DNA of 64,000 nt from Lineolata rhizophorae (lineage: Eukaryota > Ascomycota > Dothideomycetes > Lineolatales > Lineolataceae). Positions within the stretch are counted from its first letter, which is position 1, and every line of letters starts with the position of its first letter. A program made the translations under genes and the position numbers. Location: contig MU001686.1 in the NCBI GenBank assembly GCA_010093515.1, positions 744,115-808,114 on the forward strand, read 5' to 3'. The notes beneath the pieces are model-generated. The model searched no databases and was not told the origin of the DNA. It saw only the letters and a list, made by a program, of their open reading frames with translations. Positions 19,367-30,251 of this stretch are shown piece by piece.

Positions 19367-20707
19367 ATGGCGGACGGAATCGACAGAAAGGCCGAGGGTA
19401 AGTCCATGCAAAACGCGCTCACCACATTATTGCAAGACCGTCCTTCAGTTAACCAGCGTACGACTATTCCGGCGACTACACAGAGCGCATGGAGTTCAAC
19501 ACCTCCAAGGAGGTGACGGTTGCTCCCACGTTCGAGGCCATGCACCTCAAAGAGAACCTCCTGCGCGGCATCTACGCCTACGGCTACGAGTCCCCCTCGG
19601 CGGTGCAGTCCCGCGCCATCGTGCAGATCTGCAAGGGCCGCGACACCATCGCGCAGGCGCAGTCCGGCACGGGCAAGACGGCGACGTTCAGCATCAGTAT
19701 CCTGCAGGTCATCGACACTGCCGTGCGCGAGACGCAGGCGCTGGTGCTCAGCCCGACGCGCGAGCTGGCGACGCAGATCCAGAGCGTCGTCATGGCTCTC
19801 GGCGACTACATGAACGTGCAGTGCCACGCCTGCATCGGCGGCACCAACGTTGGCGAGGACATCCGCAAGCTCGACTATGGCCAGCACGTCGTCAGCGGCA
19901 CGCCCGGCCGCGTCGCCGACATGATTCGCCGCCGCAACCTGCGCACCCGTCACATCAAGATGCTGGTCCTTGACGAGGCCGACGAACTGCTCAACCGCGG
20001 CTTCCGCGAGCAGATCTACGACGTCTACCGCTACCTTCCGCCCGCCACCCAGGTCGTCGTTGTGTCGGCCACGCTCCCGTACGATGTGCTCGACATGACG
20101 ACCAAGTTCATGACGGACCCAGTGCGCATCCTGGTCAAGCGCGACGAGCTGACGCTTGAGGGGCTCAAGCAGTATTTCATCGCTATCGAAAAAGAGGAGT
20201 GGAAGTTCGATACGCTTTGCGACCTCTACGACACCTTGACTATTACCCAGGCCGTCATCTTCTGCAATACGCGCCGCAAAGTCGACTGGCTCACGGATAA
20301 GATGCGCGATGCCAACTTTACCGTCTCTTCCATGCACGGTGACATGCCCCAGAAAGAGCGCGACTCCATCATGCAGGAATTCCGCCAGGGTAACTCGCGT
20401 GTCCTTATCTCCACCGACGTCTGGGCTCGCGGTATCGACGTACAGCAGGTTTCGCTTGTCATTAACTACGACCTTCCGAGCAACCGTGAGAATTACATTC
20501 ACCGCATCGGGCGGAGCGGCCGTTTCGGTCGCAAGGGCGTGGCGATCAACTTTGTCACGAGCGAGGACGTGCGCATCTTGCGCGACATTGAGTGTAAGTG
20601 CTTTAGGTCGCACCTTTGATCTACTAGCTTTCTCACCAGTATATGCAGTGTATTACTCGACCCAGATTGACGAAATGCCAATGAATGTGGCCGATCTTCT
20701 CACTTAG
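19367..20707 (+). CDS. FAL1: DEAD-box RNA helicase eIF4A3 / Fal1
   Basis: ATP-dependent RNA helicase: exon-junction-complex core in most eukaryotes and 40S ribosome biogenesis factor (Fal1) in yeast. Three exons, 19367-19397 (31 nt), 19484-20593 and 20649-20707, give 399 residues, the family's length. The tiny first exon encodes [10 protein letters not shown], joined to [11 protein letters not shown]. The last join gives [20 protein letters not shown], the conserved C-terminus. Motifs: Q-motif region (about 46-58), AQSGTGKT (69-76), PTRELA (about 101-106), DEAD (174-177), SAT (205-207) and [13 protein letters not shown]. The N-terminal residues and conserved C-terminus point to eIF4A3/Fal1 rather than eIF4A. 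Reading only the long frame would lose both ends. Confidence 0.96.
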
Positions 20708-21538
20708 GGGAGAACGTAGTCGAAGCAAAACGAGCAGACTTTTATTTCTAGGAGAACGTGTGCGAGTAAGGGCTGAAAAGGAAAGGCCTCAAGGCAAACT
20801 GGAAGCGGAGGAATGGGCTTTGTAGCCATACTGGTTTGTCTACCTTCGAATCCTATAATAGTTACGTTGCTAATCCTCGTGTGTAGAGAGATCGGTTCAC
20901 CAAATCAAATAAGCCACTCTTCGATCCTTTCGAACTCCCGGAGCCCCTGGCAGCGTCACACCTTTGCCTCTCATAAAGTGGTCGAGTATGTCTAGTTTCT
21001 AGCCGACAACTGGGCCATGAGCTCTACTAAGCTCGCTCGTTCAGTCACCACATTCCCGTCTCGTAGGAAGCAGTAGGACTGCGCGCGCTTGAAGCATATC
21101 AGAGGCGGTAGGTAGACTTAAATCTCATTTCGTGATTCATATGCTCGATGTATTTGTTTCGCTGCAAATACCTTTCGTTGTTACAGCGTTGTCTAGTGCA
21201 ACCGGGCAAGTATGCTCTTGGGTTACCTTTTTAGACCCCTGTTGAGGAGAAATGTGAAAATATTACCGGACGTGCTTATCTACCTTATGACGACCGCGTC
21301 GACTGCGGAATTGAGCTGCCGTTTTAGGAGTACGGAGTAGGATCGTAGGAAGCCGACGACCAATCAAGTTACGGGCATCTGTTGCATATGGACCCCACCA
21401 ACTCGCTTAATAGAAACCAGATCAGCAGTCACTTAGGAATCAACAATAATAGCCCCGACGCCTAGATTCTTTCTACCGTATTTCGTCAGACGCCTGTCTC
21501 GAGAAGGACCAAATGTATCTATACTGCACCTCTGAAAC
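20708..21538. other. Intergenic, no supported gene
   Basis: 3' flank of FAL1 and upstream region of the F-box-like gene. AT-rich around 21120-21300. No coding or repeat signal seen. Confidence 0.45.
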
Positions 21539-22420
21539 ATGACAACCAGCTCTCAACCATGCCATTTCCTACGTATTCCTCCTGAACTCCGCCTCTACAT
21601 CTTCTACCTCGTCCTCCAATCCCAGGCCGACACCGAGACGACTGAAATGTGGCCTCCGGCTTCCATCCCCATTACCTGCAACCCTCGCAACAACAACTAC
21701 TTAAAAACCTCACTTCCGCATCACTGGCCCTCAATTTTCCGTTACTGGGGTTCGCCCCGCATGGCGGCCGCCCTACGTCTGAACCGCCAGCTACATCGCG
21801 AGGCGACTGACGTCCTCTACACGCGTTTCACCTTATTCTTCGCCTTCAACATGAACCTGACGGCCGCGGAGTTTTCCTCGTGGCTCGCGGCCCGCGGACC
21901 CGCGGCCGCCCGCCTCATCCGCCGCGTCTGCATCCCCGTCATGCTCGATACCATCGAGGTGCCGGAGCCGCCGCCGGAGGCCGACGCGTCCGCTGTCGCA
22001 GGCTGGGCATCCGCCCTGGCGCGACACTCACACGAACTCGCGACTACCGTGCGTGTGGCGCTGCCAGCGCTGCGCTTCGTCGCCCTCGACGTGGGCATTA
22101 TTGGCGATGCCTTCGAGGTGAGCCAAATCCAGGGCGACGAAGGTAGCGCGGCGCGCGCGGCGCACGCCGTGCCGCTGGTGGACGTGCTAGTGAAGCTAGG
22201 GCACGTGTTCGAAGGGGTGGCGAAAGTGGTGTTTGTGCTGAGTGATTGGACTGGGAGTCCGCGCTATCAGGACCTGATTGGGCGGGCGGCAGCGATTGGG
22301 GGATGGGATTGCATGACGGTGAACACGAGCTCGAGGGAGAAGGTGGGGGAGTCGAGGTGGTGGATAGTGAACAAAGCTGAGGGGGGCGAAAGAGGGAGTG
22401 CGGACAGGTGGCTGGGTTGA
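21539..22420 (+). CDS. F-box-like (2EXR-type) hypothetical protein
   Basis: 293-residue single-exon protein of unknown function. The start, HFLRIPPELRLYIFYLVL (residues 9-26), has the pattern of the F-box-like/2EXR domain common in filamentous ascomycetes. ALRLNRQLHREATDVLY (about 79-95) is the second typical element, the region of returning to 'cell mates/parent' hits in this family. The rest is a helical, Ala-rich region without catalytic motifs, ending in a Gly/Glu-rich tail. Such genes form large, fast-evolving families. Some act as substrate adaptors, but nothing here shows which target. The ATG at 21539 sits just before the conserved motif. Confidence 0.7.
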   Translation: MTTSSQPCHFLRIPPELRLYIFYLVLQSQADTETTEMWPPASIPITCNPRNNNYLKTSLPHHWPSIFRYWGSPRMAAALRLNRQLHREATDVLYTRFTLFFAFNMNLTAAEFSSWLAARGPAAARLIRRVCIPVMLDTIEVPEPPPEADASAVAGWASALARHSHELATTVRVALPALRFVALDVGIIGDAFEVSQIQGDEGSAARAAHAVPLVDVLVKLGHVFEGVAKVVFVLSDWTGSPRYQDLIGRAAAIGGWDCMTVNTSSREKVGESRWWIVNKAEGGERGSADRWLG

Positions 22421-22921
22421 AGAGGAAATTTGGGTGCTGTTTAGGTAGTGCCTTGAAGCTGCGAATGTAGCATAGGTAGCCCTGCCGTTAGACTCGTGCT
22501 TTCATCACTTCATTACAGGCAGTTGCAAAACGGTTTTTAATAACGCACAAACTGTATTGTAAATAAGTTTTTAAGTGTAATGCCGGATCCCATGATAAAC
22601 AAAAACGCTTGACTTAACTAGCAGCCATGAACAAAACCAAGAAAAACAAACTCCGTGCTCAATGCAACCAGCTCGTTCCAAGAGGACACCTTCCGAAGAG
22701 GGTCAAACGATTGACGAGAAGTAAGCCAGTACCCGATGCATGCGACCGGAGACAATGCAGCGCAAGCTATGCAACAAAACAGAAACGACAAATGCAAATG
22801 CAAAGCATCAAGCCAGAGGAATGGAGAGACCTGCTAATTTTTTTTTTTTTTGGAACTTTTTAGCACTCCGAGTCTTCGCTCTTTCGTGCTCCTCAAGAAT
22901 CTTAGACCTCAGCTGACCAGC
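22421..22921. other. Intergenic between convergent genes
   Basis: AT-rich 3' flanks of the F-box-like gene and the secreted-protein gene, with a T homopolymer at about 22838-22850. No gene supported. Confidence 0.5.
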
Positions 22922-24894
22922 TTACTCGCAAGTAAGGTTGAAGGTGGCAGCATCGGGGGCATCAATGGGGATGCACTGGTCACCGGTGACCTCGATGGGG
23001 TCGCCAACGGGCGTGGAGCAGCTCAGCTCCGTGGCGAGCTGCATGGTGCAGGTCTTGCCGTTGAGGCTGGGGAAGGAGACGGAGCGCTGGGTGTTGTCGC
23101 CGGCGCCGCCCAGGCTGACGCACGAGGAGCCGTCCGTGACGAGCGACTGGCCGCCATTGGCACCGCTGACGCTCGAGTTGTCGTCGGTGGCGCAGCTCTC
23201 ATCGTTGCAGCAGGCGCTCTGCTGGAAGGTCCTTACGCTGATCGTCTCGGCCGGGGTTGTTGTCTCGTCACCAGTGGGCTCCTCGTCGGCGGGCTCCTCG
23301 TCGGCGGGCTCTTCGTCGGCGGGCTCCTCGTCGGCGGGCTCCTCAGTAGTGGCGTCGTCCTCGCCGATTCCGAAGCACTTGTTGAAGATGGGGCGCTCCT
23401 CGTTGAACAGACTCTTGGAGAAAAAGGGGTCCGAGTCCGTGAGGCCGGCCTCAAAGGACAGGTCGGCGCTCATGTTAAGGTCGACTTCTACACCGACGGT
23501 CTTCTGCGAGTCGCAAACGCCCTCCGAGCTAGCCCGGGCCGCGAGACCAGCATTGAGCGCCGGCGCCGTGAGAAAGAGGCCGGCCTTGACACCCTTGCTG
23601 AAGAGCGAGAGCTCGAGGTCGAGAGATGTCTCGGCGAAAAGGGAGCCGGTAGCCGAGATGCTGGCCTCGATTTCGGGATCGATCGGGGAGAACTCTGGCG
23701 TGAAACCGCTGATGTCGCTGTCACCATCGGTGCTAACCTTGATATGCGGGTTGTCGGTGAAGTCGAGACGGCCGCCGGCAGTGAGGGTGGCCGAGGCAGT
23801 CCACTCAGAAATCTCGACACCGATATTGGCGTCAATCGCGGGCCCAATGGTAACACCAGGGATGCCAGGCGTGAAAAGATCAATCGGACCGCCGAAAATG
23901 CTGACCTTCTTTTCAAAAGCATCGGTGAGTTGAGCCTCCAGGTTAAGACCGAAAGTCATGAAAGCGGCCAGGTCCTTAGGATCGACCTCAAGATTCAAGT
24001 CGAAGCTGGGGGGGATGACGCTAAGATCCGCATCAATCTTGTAGTCGATGGTACCGGAGAGACCACACGAAGCGCAGTCGACGCTCAGCGTGACGCCGTT
24101 GAAGTCGAAGGGGGTCACGAGAGTCTTGGAGTAGTCCTTGTTAATGTCAATGGTGCCATCGCCTCCGAGACGCTTCTGCAGGTTGTTCTGAGTGGCCTCG
24201 AGACCACGGGTGTCCATGTGAAGCTCCCATGCCGACATGGCGTCCTCCCAGGTCTGCGCCTCAGCCGCCATGCGGATGGTGTTCGAGTCAGCCTCGCTGT
24301 CGGCATCCATCTCGGACACAACGTAGCAGTGCCTGTCGCCATCGTCGCTGCACCCTTCCATACTCGTCACCATGATGTAGTTGTACGCATCGGCCTCGTT
24401 GACCCAGCCCCAAGCCTCCTTGGCGCTCTCGTAGGAGCCCTGGTCGTTGAACGCGATGGTCATCGACGACTCATCGCAAGAAACAGAGGCGATCGAGTCC
24501 TGGAAGCGCTCGGTCGACAGGACGTGCTGGTTCTCGTCCTGGGTCTTCATGGTGAGATTGGCAGTCGGGTTAGACGCCTCTGTAAGGTTTTTGTGGTCAA
24601 TGTACATTCTATAACGATCGCTGATTTGCGGCTCTTACCAAGCTCTGGCCCATCGATGCCCCAGTAAAAGGTCTCGGCATCCCTCAGGTCGAAAGTGTTT
24701 TCCTGGCGCTTTGCAATGACATTGCCGCCCTCCGTCACAGAAATAGGAAGGGGCTTGTAATCCCTCGGATCCCTCTTCATCCGCTTCGAAAGAACGGCAT
24801 CATGAGCAACTGGTTTGATCACCGCACCGGCGGCCTGAGAGATCAGACCGGCCAAGGCGGCAGCCTGAATGACGGAGTTGACTTGGAAACGCAT
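22922..24894 (-). CDS. Large secreted protein of unknown function (DUF7029/DUF7223-like)
   Basis: 637-residue predicted extracellular protein. Two exons, 24894-24639 and 24579-22922, separated by a 59-nt intron. The join PEL|EASNPTANLT keeps frame. A signal peptide (MRFQVNSVIQAAALAGLISQAAGA, about 1-23) is followed by a propeptide-like basic stretch with KR pairs. The first domain (about 70-250) has the FYWG start and a conserved Cys near CSDD; the middle is beta-rich and repetitive in character (about 270-480). An acidic linker contains four EEPAD repeats, and the C-terminal domain is Cys-rich. The architecture resembles fungal secreted proteins annotated only by DUF7029 and DUF7223 domains; I offer that from memory and with caution. 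No enzyme motif is visible. A CT-rich promoter suggests strong expression. Confidence 0.8.
23278..23343. repeat. 15-bp in-frame tandem repeat encoding EEPAD
   Basis: Four near-perfect copies of a 15-base unit (GGCTCCTCGTCGGCG on the plus strand, one copy with a single change). They encode four EEPAD repeats in the acidic linker of the secreted protein. In-frame minisatellites of this kind often vary in copy number between strains. Confidence 0.85.
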
Positions 24895-25100
24895 GGCTGT
24901 GGTAAATCAAAGGATCGCGGCAGAAGAAAGAAAAAAAATCCTTCCAAAACACGAACTCCAAAAAGATAGAAGAAATTGGTGAGTATGGGTTTTCTGGATT
25001 GTAGATAAGGAAATGACCCAGAAAGGAAAAAAAGGAAAAGAAAAAGGAAAAAAAGAAAAAAGGAAAAGGAAAAGAAGGAGTGTTTGCTGTGCAGTGAATG
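24895..25100 (-). promoter_or_regulatory. Pyrimidine-rich promoter of the secreted-protein gene
   Basis: Positions 25020-25080 are almost pure purine on the plus strand (runs of AAAAGG/GAAAA), thus a long CT tract upstream of the minus-strand gene. Such tracts are typical of highly expressed fungal genes. The tract also extends thinly to about 24920. Confidence 0.6.
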
Positions 25101-26948
25101 ACCAACAAAGATGATCGATACCGAGCTGCGAGGTAGGACTCTTATATAGGCCATGTTGCTGGACAGATCACTAACAGCTCTCGGGATCTAGACATCACAT
25201 CAAGCTTACAGCATAGAGTTGGGTTTAGTTGTCTCGATGCTATTCTTGCCATTAGCTATTGTTGTTGGCAACCGGAGCTTCCTTACGTTGGAATGCACCT
25301 TACGTCCCCCGAACAACAACGTCCGCGCGGTTTGCCCTACATGCCGCGATAACATCGGTGAGGCCTTCACTGTACGAGAAACATACCAGCATCCGGATCC
25401 ACACTCCGGGTCTTGGCGTTCTGAAGTCTAGGCCATTCCTTCCGAGGCTGGTCTCGAGTGCGGCTACTCTACCCTATGTATAGAGAATGCTGATGTATGA
25501 ACCTAATCTCGAAGCCAATTTCGTAGTGGGCTAGCCAATAGGAAGTCCCGGCACCGCAGATGAACTAGTCCGGCCGTTAGGGCTCCCAGCAGCCATAAGC
25601 TACCCACCGTCAGTCTCCGCGCTTACGCCAAGAGCGGAATTTCTTGCAGCGAGGCGGACGAAAAAAGGGCCTCGTGTTGGTCGAACGAGGCGTGAGAAGC
25701 ACCTTAACGGGAGCAGTCTGAGCGGATGAAATCGCGGAGCGGCGCGCACGTGCGCTTACACTATTAACCTAATTTGGACGCTGCGGGAGCTTGGGAACGC
25801 TTGACTGCGGAGCGTAAGTGGCTTAGCATCGGGACTGGCTCCCCATCGCGGCTAGCATTGCTGTTATCGCTAAATTTGGTTGGCTCGTCGGCGCAGGCCT
25901 TGGGCATAGCTTTCCACGGGTAAACGTTCGAGTTCGTAACTCAAGTGAATAGTGAACGCTCCGACCTTGGATAGCCCGGCCGATGAGATCTGCCACTAAT
26001 AGAATTCTTGCAAGGGTTCTCCGCCCACGGAGCTCTATGGGAGACAGATCCCTTTCTGAGTAATGCAGACCATTCAAAGCTTCAAAATAGCGACATGTTG
26101 GTTAGGCCTAATGTCCAAGCGTTTTTTTTGTTTGGTACATTTGCTTGAAACATCAGGGCCAAGAAATGCCAAGACCATCTATCGTCTTCCTGTATTTTGC
26201 AGGGCGTCCGTCTCACGCCAGTGGCATCAGGGCCTCCAGAAATACCTCTAATACACGTGTGCTGCCGGCGGAGGCCACCGAAGCAAGTTTGAAACGTCGT
26301 TTAACAGTAACACCGCATACAGCCCAAATTTCCGAATGGTCTGGCTCAAGACTTCTTCAAACATTCCTTTGCTATCAGTCGTAGGGCCCCGGGAGCTAAC
26401 GAACCGGCCGAGCCTGGCATAAATGTCGCGGTCTCGAAATCTCACTTCGCACTTCGGCGACATAACAGGATACTAGGGAGTTTTTGAAGAGAAACATTTT
26501 CTCGAAGACAGGTTTTAAAAATGACTGGGTATTCGTGACATACCCGATGGGTACCATCGGACGTACATAGCAGGAAGATTCTAATAAGCCCATAGACTAA
26601 AAAGCAACAATGACAAAGGAGACCAATTTCAACACTAAGCCGAATCCAAAATCCTTAGTGCCTCGTGCGCAAATAGAATAGAAAAGTGTCTGCGCGGAAG
26701 GCTGAACAACTCGAATCCTCGGCCCCACTTGAAGTTAGGCGCCCCATTCTAAACGCTAAACCTGGTGCTACGGCCAAACAGACGAACAAGTGCCGACTGA
26801 CTAATGCCATTCCCCAGCAGCTTTACGGCGTTCGTTTTTCTTCCCCATTTCAATCCGTTCTTGATAACAGCATAGCAACAATAGAAGCGTCTATCCATCG
26901 GTGATGCTGTTCCTACTGTGCGGGATACGCAACATATTGCTGGTGCGA
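25101..26948. other. Intergenic, no supported gene
   Basis: Lies between two minus-strand genes. ORFs of 60-85 codons are unrecognised. No repeats, terminal inverted repeats or RNA genes noticed. Confidence 0.45.
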
Positions 26949-27711
26949 CTACTGGTGCGGCGATTGTTGATACGGCGAATGCATCAATTGTGGCTGGCTC
27001 TGTTGGGCGTACGGCTGGTATCCGAACTGTTGTTGCGGCTCGCCATACTGGGGCTGCAATTGCGGTTGCTGTTGCGGGGCCTGGTAGGTCATACCACCGG
27101 TGGCGGCTGGCTGCTCTGCGACCACCTCCTTCGAATGGTCGCCTCCGCCTGGTGCGCCGCGGAACTTGGCCTCCTTGTCTTGCTGCGTCAGGTCACACGG
27201 GTTGCAGCAGAACGCGCAGAGGCAGTCGGTGCACCCGTTGCCCTCGAGCTGATATCGGTGTCGTAGCTCGCCGCGCTGCATCAACTGTAAGATCCAGCCG
27301 ACGCCGCAAAAGGTGAGGGCGGCGTGGGCCGTACACTGTTTGTCGGTGGATGGAAAGTCAGTTACAGATTGCGGTTGGTGGCGTTTTCGCGTGTGGTAGT
27401 TCTTTAGTGGTTCTGCTCTGGAGCAGGTTTGGACTAGAACGACGTGGGAGAACGTGGAGGCAACGTACAGAGCCGTTACAGCACGAATAGCCATCGAGGG
27501 ACTGGGACTTCCGCAAGCGATGGTGCACTCTTCCGTATATGATACATGGGCAACACCAGGAGAGAAGGCCTTCAAGCTCGTCGGTTAGTTTGACGTCCTG
27601 ACTTAATTGACAAAAGTCCTCGAAGTAAGAACGATTGTATCAAGGCCACTTACAGGTAGTAAACGGAGAACAGCAATCGACCCCCGAATGGTGCCACTCT
27701 TGCTCACCCAT
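26949..27711 (-). CDS. PLAC8-family cysteine-rich protein
   Basis: 181-residue PLAC8 protein. Related proteins (plant FWL/PCR, fungal homologues) are small membrane-associated proteins linked to metal tolerance, calcium or organ size. Three exons: 27711-27654 (58 nt), 27569-27469 and 27335-26949. The first join creates the hallmark TT|CLLSWCCPCIIYGR (CC-x-C core at 25-28). The second gives SCCNGS|CTAHAALTF, and the second Cys cluster is CTDCLCAFCCNPCDLTQQ. The hydrophobic stretch after CTAHAAL may insert in a membrane. The tail (about 135-181) is rich in Gln, Pro and Tyr, including PQQQPQLQPQYGEPQQQ, and probably disordered. Function is not predictable. All exon lengths add to an exact 182 codons. 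Confidence 0.9.
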
Positions 27712-29127
27712 TTCTTTAAGTTATCGTAAACAAGTAAATGCTCGATAAATAATCACGTGAGGCGACTGTAGGACAACAACTTGGTTGAAGTATGAAGAGG
27801 CACGATAAGAAAATTGCACGAGAACGACACAGAGAAAGAAGCCGGAAATGCCATTGGGGCCATCCTTCTTAAGAATGTCTCGTGGAGTAGCTCCTGACGA
27901 CGATCAATAGGGGTTTGCGTGGCTTTGGGGGCGCAATGCGCTGCTGTGCCTGGAGCACACTGCATAGGAAGGGCAAACTTTTTAGGGGATTGCCTTGGCG
28001 TCTCCACCAGTGATATGCGACCATCGACGAGCTGGACTTTGGTGTCAGCCAATGTATGTAAGACGCCGAGCTTTTGGGTGGCTGCAAGCTGAGACCGCCA
28101 CCAATTTACGAGCCGTAAAATACATAGACATTGACCACTCACGAAAGAGGACTAACCGTTCAAGGGGAGGATGATTTTCCCCCAGACTGACGCATACCAC
28201 AATAGGACTATCTGTTGAGTGAACAAGAGGAGTTACATATTCTAGGATCTGATGTGATTGAAGAAAAAGAAAGGGAAGGCTGGAGACTCGCTCTGAGGAT
28301 AAAAATAAGAATGTGCTAACCGTCTTGGAACTCGTGCGATGGCTGCGCAAGGCAGCTCCGCTGGTTACAGCCCTGCCGTGTCTGAGCACGTCCTAAAACA
28401 GGGCCACAATTTCTTCCTTCGGCTCCAAACCCAGCCAGACGCGCTTCAGCTGCTCACACCTGCGCAGATGATGTGCTTCTGAGCCTGACCGTGGTTGTAC
28501 ATAATCGATATTCTTGGCTTTCGACTGCAGTCGGAAGTGTCCACAACTTGCAGGCTGTAGAACGATGTTGGCCTTGGGAACCCACTTTCATGCTAGCATC
28601 GTCAAGTACGAGGGGTTGTGGGGGCCAAATTACGGCGAAATAACAGCTCCGAATGGGCATAGGATGACAATCCTGCTCACTTTGAAGACGGAGGGAAAGG
28701 TTCCATATTCCCCCGATATCTCGACGCTGACAGTCGATCGGGCCATTTCAAGGTCCTACCCGAACTCCTCTCTTGAAAAGCATGGAGCCCGACAACTCAA
28801 AGCTAAATGTATCGATCGCTACGGAGTAGCGCTCGCGAGAATGAAAGGCCGAAGGACGCGGCGTAGGCGGCTCTGTCGAAAACCCCGGTAACAAAAGCCC
28901 GTGGCGCAGCCGCGACGACCGACGCGATTGGGAGTCGCCAACGAACGCGGGGAACCAGGAGATGAACGACATCATGTGCGCATCACCGGCGACATCGGTG
29001 CCCGAGGCACCGATGCGGTCGTTTCGACTCGTCTCCTCCCTTTGATAGGACCACGCGCAGCTTCATTCCGTCTCGATTGAAAGGCAGAAGTTCAATTGAA
29101 TATCTTGGAGTGTACGTCCTTGCGACC
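27712..29127. other. Intergenic, no supported gene
   Basis: Divergent space between the PLAC8 gene and the membrane-protein gene. ORFs at 28045-28389 (minus) and 28514-28891 (plus) have no recognisable features. Nothing else seen. Confidence 0.4.
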
Positions 29128-29984
29128 ATGAGCGCAGCCGATAATACGGGCTCCAAACCCGACCTCATCAACCGCGGCGACAAGGGGTCCAACCCCGTCG
29201 GCATCGCGACGTTCGTGATCTCGCGCGCCGTCGATCCCTTCATCCAATATGCCATCCTGAAGCACGGCTTCGGCACCGGTCTACTGCACAAGGTGGGCGT
29301 CAACACGCTGCCGCCGGGCCCGCCGGCCGCGACCGGCATCGCGCCCATCGACGCGCTGGGCCTATCGCCTTACCGGCTCGCCCTGCTGGGCATGTCGGTC
29401 GGCAGCATGCTCAAGCAGAACTACTGGGCCATGTTCGTCGCCCAGGAGCGCATGTCGACCGGGGCGGCGCTTGCCGTCGGCGTCTTCAACTTCGTCTTCA
29501 ACACCTTCAGTTCGCTTGCCTTCCTGGCCGACGTCACCTCGGCGAGCACCTCGTCCGAGTTCCCGCAGACGCCCTTCCTCGTCGGTAGTGCCATGTACGT
29601 CACGGGCCTGCTCGGCGAGTGGGTATCCGAGGTGCAGCGCAAGAACTTCAAGATGGATCCCAAGAACAAGGGAAAGCTGTATACGGGCGGATTGTGGAGC
29701 CTTGCCAGGCATATCAACTACGGATCGTACACTCTGTGGAGGGCTGGGTATGCGCTAGTAGGCGGTGGCTGGACTATGGCGGCTGTGGTTGGCGCCTTTT
29801 TCTTCTACGACTTTTCCCAGAGGGCTGTGCCGATACTAGACAAGTACTGCACCGAGAGGGTAAGTGGACGGCGCTGAACATGTTCGTGCGATCCGCAACT
29901 GCTAACAATCATCCTTAGTATGGCGAGGACTGGGCTGGCTTCAAGCAGCAGACCCCGTACAAGCTGTTCCCTTACATATACTGA
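29128..29984 (+). CDS. DUF1295 / steroid 5-alpha-reductase-like integral membrane protein
   Basis: 265-residue multi-pass membrane protein. Two exons, 29128-29859 and 29919-29984; the join CTER|YGEDWAGFKQQ is in phase and restores the family's C-terminus. The C-terminal half, GLWSLARHINYGSYTLWRAGYAL followed by YGEDWAGFKQQTPYKLFPYIY, is the pattern of DUF1295/ICMT-like and sterol-reductase (ERG4/ERG24) folds, which bind NADPH or SAM at that end. About five hydrophobic segments precede it. The Met at 29128 (MSAADN) has a better context (GCGACCATGAGC) than the upstream in-frame one at 29077. It may act on a lipid or sterol in the ER; the substrate is unknown. The last exon is only 66 nt. Confidence 0.8.
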
Positions 29985-30041
29985 ATGGACGATGTCCTAT
30001 CACCTATATTTGTTCTATTAGAGCTATGCTCTCGCTATCGA

Positions 30042-30069
30042 CCCCCCCCCCCCCCCCCCCCAAAAAAAA
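30042..30069. repeat. Homopolymer C20 followed by A8
   Basis: Uninterrupted run of 20 C then 8 A, just after the stop of the DUF1295 gene, in its 3' UTR. Such runs are unstable and hard to sequence, so the true length may differ. Confidence 0.9.
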
Positions 30070-30251
30070 TAATACATTTGTTCTGGTCACCCAATCGAGA
30101 TAGATGATTTAGCTGGCAATTGAATCCATGTTACGCCATTGGGGAAATGACGCAGTCTAACGTATCGCTCTAACACCAATCAGCGGGCATTGAAGAGCAC
30201 CCTGACGTCTAAATGTCCATAACAGCTCCGACAAGAACAGTTTCGGAGCGT

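Noticed and set aside
19315-20613. 432-codon minus-strand ORF opposite FAL1
   Set aside because: Antisense shadow of a highly conserved DEAD-box gene.
22850-24667. 605-codon plus-strand ORF opposite the secreted-protein gene
   Set aside because: It is the antisense of a well-supported gene with signal peptide and intron. GC-rich third positions suppress stop codons on the other strand; no domain is visible in the antisense product.
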